DNA from: Candidatus Equinaster intestinalis
Lineage (GTDB): Bacteria > Bacillota_A > Clostridia > Oscillospirales > Acutalibacteraceae
Direction of reading: 5' to 3'
Assembly: GCA_018065375.1 (NCBI GenBank)
Contig: JAGHTJ010000165.1
Location: 1 to 16,384 of the forward strand
Length of the DNA: 16,384 bases
Shown: piece after piece, positions 8,813 through 14,262 of the stretch
Layout of the letters: every line of letters starts with the position of its first letter
Numbering within the stretch: the first letter of the stretch is position 1
Notes under the pieces: generated by a model
The model's input: only the letters and a program-made list of their open reading frames with translations
Databases searched by the model: none
What the model was told of the DNA's origin: nothing
Made by a program: the position numbers and the translations under genes

Positions 8813-8835
8813 TTCAAAACCTATTATGTTATAAT
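8807..8835 (+). promoter_or_regulatory. Promoter of the Vat-like acetyltransferase gene
   Basis: TTGCAA (8807-8812), a 17-base spacer and a perfect TATAAT (8830-8835), preceded by TG at 8827-8828 as an extended -10. A start near 8842 would leave only about 12 bases of leader, so the ribosome binding site AAAGGAG (8841-8847) would sit at the very 5' end of the message. Confidence 0.75.
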
Positions 8836-8853
8836 TTAGAAAAGGAGAATACT

Positions 8854-9492
8854 ATGGATAGAAAAAATTTGCCAAACCCGAACAAAATATTCCCGATAGA
8901 AAATTTAAACACCTTGACATATATTAAACCCACTATTAAAAATCCGAATATAATTGTGGGTGACTTTTCGTATTTTTCAGATACCGATTTTGAAAGTCGC
9001 GTAACACATCATTACGATTTTTTGGGAGACCGCCTTATTATAGGAAAGTTCTGCCAAATCGGAGCGGGTGTTAATTTTGTTATGAACGGCGCAAACCACC
9101 AGATGAATGCCGTATCAACATATCCGTTCTATATTTTCGGCAGTTGGGAGCAGAATCCGCCTCAAAGCTGTGATTTACCGATTAAGGGCGATACCGTAAT
9201 CGGTAACGATGTATGGATAGGTCAAAATGCAACAATTATGCCGGGAGTTAAAATCGGGAACGGTGCAATAATCGGCTTCGGCAGTATTGTAGCAAGCGAT
9301 GTTCCCGCTTATACGGTAGTTGCCGGAAACCCTGCAAAGCCAATTAAAAAGCGTTTTGATGATAAACTAATTGAACTTTTGGAACGGCTTAAATGGTGGG
9401 ATAAAGACCCGGAAGAAATAAATTTACTTATTCCAATACTCACCTGCGGTGATTTAACGGCAGTTAAAGAAAAAATCAAAAAATTGATATAA
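8854..9492 (+). CDS. Vat/CatB-type (xenobiotic) acetyltransferase
   Basis: A 212-residue left-handed beta-helix acetyltransferase of the hexapeptide-repeat, xenobiotic acetyltransferase branch. It closely follows the layout of streptogramin A acetyltransferases: an N-terminal IKP segment, IGKFCQIGAGVNFVMNGANH with the catalytic-type His at residue 82, the same number as in VatD, then STYPF, DLPIKGDTVIGNDVWIG, MPGVKIGNGAIIGFGS, AGNPAKPIKKRFD and a C-terminal LKWWDKDPEEI. Hexapeptide repeats form the coil between about 63 and 165. The expected reaction is acetyl transfer from acetyl-CoA to a hydroxyl group. The true substrate cannot be told from sequence, and many chromosomal members are not resistance genes. 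It is a single-gene unit with its own promoter, AAAGGAG at 8841-8847 and a terminator, and it has no mobile element or vgb-like partner beside it. Confidence 0.9.
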   Translation: MDRKNLPNPNKIFPIENLNTLTYIKPTIKNPNIIVGDFSYFSDTDFESRVTHHYDFLGDRLIIGKFCQIGAGVNFVMNGANHQMNAVSTYPFYIFGSWEQNPPQSCDLPIKGDTVIGNDVWIGQNATIMPGVKIGNGAIIGFGSIVASDVPAYTVVAGNPAKPIKKRFDDKLIELLERLKWWDKDPEEINLLIPILTCGDLTAVKEKIKKLI

Positions 9493-9526
9493 AAAAGGGC
9501 TCATACGAGCCCTTTAATTATTTTTT
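9491..9526. terminator. Bidirectional terminator between acetyltransferase gene and udp
   Basis: AAAGGGCTC (9494-9502) and GAGCCCTTT (9507-9515) form a perfect 9-base-pair stem with the 4-base loop ATAC. The minus strand continues into six T residues (A run at 9491-9496), ideal for ending the udp operon. The plus strand continues T-rich (ATTATTTTTT). Both convergent genes stop within a few bases of it. Confidence 0.88.
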
Positions 9527-10279
9527 ATCTTCTTTAATAAGGTTTCTTATTGCTTCTACCGCTGTTTTAATAGCTCTTTCGGTATCGTGGCATTCGGGAT
9601 TTGAAAGCCCCGCGTTTGCGCGCTCCTGATTCCATACAACCGAGAAAACCGCACCGGCTCTTGCCCTCAAAACAGAGGATACGATAAAGAGCGCCGCCCC
9701 CTCCATTTCGGAAGCAATACAGCCCGCCTTTATCCATGCCTGCCACTTATTCTGAAGCTCATAGCTTACCGGCATACGTCCCGGGTTATGCTGACCGTAA
9801 AAGGAATCCTTACTCTGCACAACGCCGGCATGATAGGTATATTCCAAATCCTTTGCCGCCTTAACAAGTGCATTAGTAACATCGAGATTCGGCACCGCCG
9901 GAAACTCTATCGGAACATACTCACGGGTAGTTCCCTCCATACGGATTGAGCCGGTTGCAATAGCAACATCTCCGCCCATAACGTCCATTTGCATACCGCC
10001 GCAGGTTCCTACGCGGATAAAGGTATCAACGCCGGTTCTGAAAAGCTCTTCGACGGCAATGGCAGTTGAAGGTCCGCCCATACCGGTAGACATTACAAGA
10101 ACCTTTTCACCGCAAAGCTCACCTATCCAGGTAGTATATTCGCGGTTTTGGCACAAAAATTTCGGATTATCAAGCTGATGTGCTATTTTTTCAACCCTGC
10201 CCGGGTCTCCCGGAAGAATGGCATATCTTGCACCGTGACCCGCATTAAAGCCGATATGATAAGATTGCTCTATTTCCAT
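9518..10279 (-). CDS. udp: Uridine phosphorylase
   Basis: Nucleoside phosphorylase that splits uridine with phosphate into uracil and ribose-1-phosphate in pyrimidine salvage. The 253 residues equal the length of E. coli Udp. Phosphate-binding arginines correspond to R28 (PGDPGR), R46 (NREYTTW) and R89 (IRVGT). STGMGGPS covers 64-71, and the ribose-binding EMEGA begins at E191. SFYGQH with Q163 fits the pyrimidine-recognition Gln of uridine phosphorylases better than a purine enzyme, but a broader substrate range cannot be excluded. The ATG at 10279 lies only 7 bases after the stop of the upstream STAS gene, with AGGTG as the ribosome binding site, so it is part of the same operon. Its place as the last gene of a signalling operon is unusual. 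Confidence 0.9.
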   Translation of the reverse strand: MEIEQSYHIGFNAGHGARYAILPGDPGRVEKIAHQLDNPKFLCQNREYTTWIGELCGEKVLVMSTGMGGPSTAIAVEELFRTGVDTFIRVGTCGGMQMDVMGGDVAIATGSIRMEGTTREYVPIEFPAVPNLDVTNALVKAAKDLEYTYHAGVVQSKDSFYGQHNPGRMPVSYELQNKWQAWIKAGCIASEMEGAALFIVSSVLRARAGAVFSVVWNQERANAGLSNPECHDTERAIKTAVEAIRNLIKEDKK

Positions 10280-10286
10280 ATTTCAC

Positions 10287-10583
10287 CTATTCAATGGTAA
10301 GAATATCCGAAAATCCGGTGATTTCAAAAACCTCCATAATATCGGAGCTTACATTTTTAAGAGACATTTTACCCTGTGCGTTCATTTTCTTTTGAGCGCC
10401 GAGCAATACACGAAGACCTGCCGATGAAACATATTCAAGCTTGGCAAAATCCAAATTAAGCTCGGTTACGCCATCGAGAGACTCATTAAGTGCCGCTTCG
10501 AGCTCGGGAGCAGTAGTTGTATCAAGTCTGCCTACGAGTGAAATTAAGAGATTACCGTCATTTTTTTTTTTCAAAATTTCCAT
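10287..10583 (-). CDS. Stand-alone STAS-domain protein (anti-sigma factor antagonist-like)
   Basis: A 98-residue single STAS domain of the SpoIIAA/RsbV type. It shows LLISLVGRLDTTTAPELEAAL (12-32), LNLDFAKLEYVSSAGLRVLLG (42-62) and a C-terminal helix VFEITGFSDIL. S54, just before AGL, aligns with the serine phosphorylated in SpoIIAA, so phosphorylation control is plausible. It resembles the N-terminal STAS domain of the upstream gene closely (shared YxSSAGLRV, FE(I/M)TGF), which suggests duplication. The ATG at 10583 follows AAGGAG (10592-10597), which overlaps the upstream stop codon. An uninterrupted run of 11 A in the message encodes Lys5-Lys7 and the start of Asn8, a slippage-prone site close to the start. 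No GHKL anti-sigma kinase or sigma factor gene is nearby. The natural partner is probably the kinase encoded directly upstream. Confidence 0.88.
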   Translation of the reverse strand: MEILKKKNDGNLLISLVGRLDTTTAPELEAALNESLDGVTELNLDFAKLEYVSSAGLRVLLGAQKKMNAQGKMSLKNVSSDIMEVFEITGFSDILTIE

Positions 10584-10595
10584 ATTCTTATCTCC

Positions 10596-11768
10596 TTAAA
10601 ACTCTAATGTATCAACCCTTGCGAGAAGCTCTGCAAGGTGCTGCTTGCAGGTTTCAATATCCTTTCTGCCAAGCTCGGTTTCAAAACCGTTACGGCGAAT
10701 GGTACGGCGCATCATTCTTGTATAGCCTACTACCATTGCCTTATCCTCATACTCCTTAAGCTTTGCTTCATCATCGGTTTCAAAATAAAGGCGAAGTGTT
10801 TTCTTCCAGATTTCAACCGCAGTTTCGTGAGGAATTCCCATAAAGCTTTCGGAAATGCTATGGTCATTTTCACTGTAACCGCAATAAGCAAGATAAACAG
10901 ATGCCATCTCAAATACCGGGTGACCCATACAAAGGGTATCCATATCAATAAGCAAAACTTCACCGTTTTGCATCATTACATTTTTGATATGGTAATCGCC
11001 GTGCATCATGTGGTTATCCTTCGGAACAGCCTCAACGAGTGAATAAAGCTTATTGAACTGGTCTTCGGGGAGATAATCCTTGAGGAATGATGCCCAGTTA
11101 AGCGCAACCGCTTTCATATCGGGCATTTCGCCGTCTTTAAGCTCGGTTGAATGAATTTTCTTGAGAAGGTCAACATAAAGCTCAACATATTTATCGAGAT
11201 TTTCGGGTTCAGCCTTGATAAGCTTTGCAAATGATTTTGCATTGAGAAGCTCAAAAACCGAACCGTAGCTATTGCCAACCCTTACAACGTCATAAGGAAT
11301 TGCCGTGGGAATTCCCAAAACAAATGCCTTGCGGGCAAGCTCGCGCTCGCGGTGAATATCCGGCAAGCTATCCGGGTTATAATAAACCTTGATGATGGTA
11401 TCGGGGTCAAGACGGTAAACCTTTCCGTTTGCACCCTGACCGATAACCTCACAACCCTCAACCGAAAGCTTTCTGTAAGCCTTGCTTACGGGTATCATTT
11501 CGGTAAATCCGGTCATTTCGAAAATATCGTAAACCTCGGAAGAAGCATTTACGATTTTTAGTGTAGGCTCTGCCTTTCGTGTTTTAAGAATTACACGAAG
11601 ACCTGCGCTCGAAATATATTCAAGACTATCCGCATCAAGTATTACGGATTCGTGGGGATTTTCGTTTAAAATCTTTTCGATTTCATCACCGTTTGCCTGC
11701 GCATTTGATGAATCAATCCTGCCTTCAAGGAATACTGTTAAAACATTGCTGTCAACCGAGAATTTCAT
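10596..11768 (-). CDS. STAS domain fused to an APH/choline-kinase-like phosphotransferase
   Basis: A 390-residue two-domain protein. Residues 1-95 form a STAS domain (YISSAGLRVILKTR, candidate phospho-serine S54, VYDIFEMTGF near 79-88). Residues 105-350 form a protein-kinase-like fold of the aminoglycoside phosphotransferase/choline kinase superfamily: glycine-rich GQGANGKVY (110-118), ATP-anchoring Lys in IIKVY (K127), ERELARKAF with a likely partner Glu at 141-143, catalytic loop MMHGDYHIKN (254-263; D258, N263), and metal-binding IDMD (274-277). All catalytic positions are present, so the kinase is probably active. It recalls the TIGR02172-type putative kinases. The ATG at 11768 has a strong AGGAGGT (11776-11782) and overlaps the end of the HD gene by 17 bases. 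The fusion suggests a kinase that acts on, or is regulated through, STAS domains, possibly the stand-alone one encoded next. Substrate and output are unknown. Confidence 0.87.
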   Translation of the reverse strand: MKFSVDSNVLTVFLEGRIDSSNAQANGDEIEKILNENPHESVILDADSLEYISSAGLRVILKTRKAEPTLKIVNASSEVYDIFEMTGFTEMIPVSKAYRKLSVEGCEVIGQGANGKVYRLDPDTIIKVYYNPDSLPDIHRERELARKAFVLGIPTAIPYDVVRVGNSYGSVFELLNAKSFAKLIKAEPENLDKYVELYVDLLKKIHSTELKDGEMPDMKAVALNWASFLKDYLPEDQFNKLYSLVEAVPKDNHMMHGDYHIKNVMMQNGEVLLIDMDTLCMGHPVFEMASVYLAYCGYSENDHSISESFMGIPHETAVEIWKKTLRLYFETDDEAKLKEYEDKAMVVGYTRMMRRTIRRNGFETELGRKDIETCKQHLAELLARVDTLEF

Positions 11769-12345
11769 AATCGCTACCTCCTAAATGTTCTTTAAATACA
11801 AATTTTACAAGTGAAACATATTCAAGATATGCATCGGTATCCTTCAAATCCTTTAAAGCTTTGGCTATTGTTACATAGTACCAAGCCTGCTTTTTGGGGT
11901 CTTTTTGGTTGAGTGCCTGCCATACGGCATCTCCCTTTTTACGGAACTCTCGGGAGAATGAGCGCATATTTGAGAGCTTATCGCCCAGCCACATCATTTT
12001 TACCTCAATATCCTTTGTACTTTCAAGTATCGCCAGAGTTTCTTCCTTACGAAGCTGCCAGGTTTCGGCGGGTGGACGGTTTTCTCTTTTTTCTTCGGTT
12101 TCGGTCATTACAAGCAAGGAAACACGTCTGCCGAAATGCTCCTCAATTTCCTCAAGTGTTGTATCGGTATCTTCTACCGTATCGTGAAGCACCGCCGCCG
12201 CAAGAAGCTCGCGGTCGTCCGTCATCGTGCCGACAATCGCCGCAACCTCTATGGGGTGCAATATGTATGGCGTTTTAGCCAGTTTTCTCAACTGCCCGCT
12301 ATGCTTTTCGGTAGCAAAACAGAGAGCTTTTTCGAATACATCCAT
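11752..12345 (-). CDS. Small HD-domain hydrolase (SpoT/MESH1-like, HD_4)
   Basis: A 197-residue protein made of the HD hydrolase fold seen at the N terminus of RelA/SpoT enzymes and in MESH1-type small alarmone hydrolases. Metal and catalytic positions are complete: H30 in ILHPIEVA, H54-D55 in AVLHDTVEDT, E58-D59, and D122 and N126 in GDKLSNMRS. KHSGQLRK at 14-21 matches the family's first helix. No synthetase, TGS or ACT domain follows, so if it acts on (p)ppGpp it would only degrade it. Other nucleotides are also possible. An in-frame ATG at 12375 lies at the predicted transcription start and has no ribosome binding site. The ATG at 12345 follows AAGGAG (12353-12358) at 7 bases and was chosen. 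It is the first gene of the operon, and its end overlaps the STAS-kinase gene. Confidence 0.88.
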   Translation of the reverse strand: MDVFEKALCFATEKHSGQLRKLAKTPYILHPIEVAAIVGTMTDDRELLAAAVLHDTVEDTDTTLEEIEEHFGRRVSLLVMTETEEKRENRPPAETWQLRKEETLAILESTKDIEVKMMWLGDKLSNMRSFSREFRKKGDAVWQALNQKDPKKQAWYYVTIAKALKDLKDTDAYLEYVSLVKFVFKEHLGGSDYEILG

Positions 12346-12378
12346 CAGTTTACTCCTTAAATTCCAATTATGCATACA

Positions 12379-12407
12379 ATTATATCACAAGAAGCTGCGA
12401 TTTACAA
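12379..12407 (-). promoter_or_regulatory. Promoter of the HD/STAS-kinase/STAS/udp operon
   Basis: On the minus strand, TTGTAA (12407-12402), a 17-base spacer and a perfect TATAAT (12384-12379), with TGA directly before the -10 (extended -10). A start near 12372 gives a leader of about 27 bases to the ATG at 12345. This also argues against the ATG at 12375 as initiator. Confidence 0.75.
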
Positions 12408-12430
12408 CAAAAAAATAATTTTTTATGATA

Positions 12431-12459
12431 TTGAATTTTTTAAAATTTTTATATATAAT
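12431..12459 (+). promoter_or_regulatory. Promoter of the hemolysin III-like gene
   Basis: TTGAAT (12431-12436), a 17-base spacer and a perfect TATAAT (12454-12459) in a very AT-rich stretch. A start near 12466 gives a leader of about 27 bases before the ATG at 12493. It is back-to-back with the promoter of the HD operon, the two -35 boxes being 23 bases apart. Confidence 0.7.
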
Positions 12460-12492
12460 TATAGAATAAAAAGTATAAAAGGAGGCGTTTTT

Positions 12493-13164
12493 ATGAAACG
12501 AACAAGCTTTAAGGACCGTATACTCCCCTATTACACAAGAAGTGAAGAAAAGTTCAATATGATTTCACATATTGTAGGCGGCGGATTTTCCATTGCCGCG
12601 CTGGTACTCTGCGTGGTATTCTCGGCGCTCCGCTCGGACGTATGGGCAGTTGTAAGCAGTGCCATTTACGGTGCTTCGCTCGTAATTCTTTATACCTCCT
12701 CGAGTATATATCACGGGCTTTATCTTTCAAACGGCAAAAAGGTAATGCAGGTTATCGACCATTGCACAATTTACTTTCTTATAGGCGGAACCTACACCCC
12801 TATTACCCTCTGCGCCATACGCCGTGTTTCACCCGGCTGGGGTTGGACGGTTTTCGGCATAGTTTGGGGCATCGCCGCAGTTGCAACCGTTTTTACCGCC
12901 ATTGATTTAAAGCGGTTTTCAAAGCTTTCTATGATATGCTATATATGTATGGGCTGGTGCATAGTAATCGCCGCGAAAATCACCCTTAAGGCGATTGATT
13001 TAAAGGGTATTTTGTGGCTTTTGGCAGGCGGAGTTTTCTATACGATAGGCGCTGTTCTTTATGCCATCGGCAAGAAAAAACGCTATGTTCATTCGGTTTT
13101 CCATATATTCGTACTGATAGGAAGCATACTTCAGTTTATAAGCATTTTCTTCTATGTATTATGA
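12493..13164 (+). CDS. Hemolysin III / PAQR-family membrane protein
   Basis: A 223-residue integral membrane protein with about seven hydrophobic segments. Family marks are the entry helix with EEKFNMISHIVGG (18-30), SSSIYHGL with H74, IDHCTIYFLIGGTYTP (88-103), and HSVFH near the C terminus (H200, H204). H74, H200 and H204 match the zinc-binding histidines of the PAQR/HlyIII fold. Bacterial members (YqfA, HlyIII) are inner-membrane proteins, possibly lipid hydrolases or membrane-stress proteins; the haemolysin name is historical. The frame is open upstream to 12370, but the ATG at 12493 lies 7 bases after AGGAGG (12480-12485), so it was chosen. It is a single-gene unit with its own promoter and terminator. 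Confidence 0.92.
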   Translation: MKRTSFKDRILPYYTRSEEKFNMISHIVGGGFSIAALVLCVVFSALRSDVWAVVSSAIYGASLVILYTSSSIYHGLYLSNGKKVMQVIDHCTIYFLIGGTYTPITLCAIRRVSPGWGWTVFGIVWGIAAVATVFTAIDLKRFSKLSMICYICMGWCIVIAAKITLKAIDLKGILWLLAGGVFYTIGAVLYAIGKKKRYVHSVFHIFVLIGSILQFISIFFYVL

Positions 13165-13173
13165 TTTTAAGAT

Positions 13174-13208
13174 AAAAAAATATCCACCCGCGGGTGGATA
13201 TTTTTTTT
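13174..13208. terminator. Perfect inverted repeat acting as a bidirectional terminator
   Basis: The arms ATCCACCCG and CGGGTGGAT meet at 13190/13191, and flanking TA and A/T runs extend the perfect palindrome to 13174-13207. Seven A on the left and eight T on the right (13201-13208) give a T-tract on either strand. It lies 9 bases after the hemolysin III-like gene and 2 bases before the end of the convergent foldase lipoprotein gene, so it should stop both. Confidence 0.9.
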
Positions 13209-13210
13209 AC

Positions 13211-14251
13211 TTATTTAATCTTTGCTACTGTGTAGAGATAATCGAAAACGGCATCTAAAACGAGGGTTGATTCGATATACGAAAGGTCGCCCTGCTTTTC
13301 GAATTCTTCTACCGTTACGCCCTGCGCTTGAGCTTGAGCTTCTAATTCCTTTTGATATGCTTCATCGGTATAGGAAAGCTTTTCGGCATCAAAAATGGCG
13401 TATGTTATAATTTCACGCTTAAGGGTGTTTTGATAAAACTCCTTAAGACCGTCCGCAGTTTTTCCGAGGGTTGTATAAAGAATGGTATCAACGTCCATTG
13501 TCTGACCCTGGTCGGTATAGGTTTTTACCTGCTCGTTTGCATAGTTTATATAGTAATCATAAAGGTCATCATATCTCTTCTTTTCGGTTTCGGGATATGA
13601 TTTTATCGCGCATTTATCGCCGGTAAAGAGTTCAACCGCAACAAGCTCCTTTACAACCTGCTTTTCGAGCGCTTTATCATAAGCCTCAAGATTATCATAA
13701 CCGAGCTTTTTGGCAAATTCATCGTTTTTCTCGGGTATATCGCTTACATAGTTTATTTTGATGGTGAAGGTTGCAAGCTGACCGTTAAGGTCGGGGTCGC
13801 CGTAATTTTCGGGGAATGTAATATCGAATTCGAACAAATCTCCGACATTTTTACCTATGAGGTTATCCTCGAAGCCGGGGATAAACTGACCGGAGCCTAC
13901 TACAAGGTCGGTAGTATTAGAGTCGATAGCCGTACCGTCCGATTTCTTTTTGCCGTTATAATCGAAGTTAGTAAGGTCGCCCTTTTCTACCTTGCCGGTA
14001 GTACGTTTTATATAAAGGTTAGCGTTGCTTACATCGTTTTTGAAAAAGGACTCCTTATAATTCTGAAAGGTTTCCGAAGATGTATCAACCTCAATACCTT
14101 TATAATCGCCAAGTGTTACATACTGCGATAAATCATAATTATAAAGCTTTCTTTCTCCATCTTTTGTGCCACCGGTTTTCTCTTTTTTGCAGGACGCAAA
14201 AAGTGTGCAAACAGCAACAAGTGATAATGCCAATGCAATAATTCTTTTCAT
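13211..14251 (-). CDS. Lipoprotein with trigger-factor/FKBP-type peptidyl-prolyl isomerase domain
   Basis: A 346-residue predicted lipoprotein. A signal peptide MKRIIALALSLVAVCTLF leads to the lipobox FASC with C21 as the lipidated residue. An FKBP-like domain lies at about 88-170: GDLTNFDYNGK, LVVGSGQFIPGFEDNLIG, VGDLFEFDITFP and ATFTIKINYV. A helical part follows (175-340) that resembles the C-terminal chaperone arms of trigger factor, including DEAYQKELEAQAQAQGVTVEE. The likely role is folding of secreted proteins on the outer face of the membrane, comparable in place though not in sequence family to PrsA. The ATG at 14251 has AGGAGT overlapping the prfB stop codon. It is the last gene of the prmA-prfB operon, 11 bases after prfB. 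Confidence 0.88.
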   Translation of the reverse strand: MKRIIALALSLVAVCTLFASCKKEKTGGTKDGERKLYNYDLSQYVTLGDYKGIEVDTSSETFQNYKESFFKNDVSNANLYIKRTTGKVEKGDLTNFDYNGKKKSDGTAIDSNTTDLVVGSGQFIPGFEDNLIGKNVGDLFEFDITFPENYGDPDLNGQLATFTIKINYVSDIPEKNDEFAKKLGYDNLEAYDKALEKQVVKELVAVELFTGDKCAIKSYPETEKKRYDDLYDYYINYANEQVKTYTDQGQTMDVDTILYTTLGKTADGLKEFYQNTLKREIITYAIFDAEKLSYTDEAYQKELEAQAQAQGVTVEEFEKQGDLSYIESTLVLDAVFDYLYTVAKIK

Positions 14252-14262
14252 AATTTTTACTC

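Noticed and set aside
9491..9526. Hairpin read as part of a mobile element end or attachment site.
   Set aside because: It has a short GC stem with T-tracts on both strands between convergent genes, fully explained as a terminator.
12373..12375. Upstream ATG giving the HD protein 10 extra residues.
   Set aside because: It falls at the predicted transcription start and has no ribosome binding site, while ATG 12345 has a good one and begins the conserved family region.
12370..12492. N-terminal extension of the hemolysin III-like protein to 12370.
   Set aside because: This stretch contains the divergent promoters and is not protein-like. ATG 12493 has AGGAGG at 7 bases.
13174..13208. Long perfect palindrome as a possible regulatory operator or recombination site.
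   Set aside because: Its position between two converging stop codons and the T-tracts on both strands make a bidirectional terminator the simplest reading.
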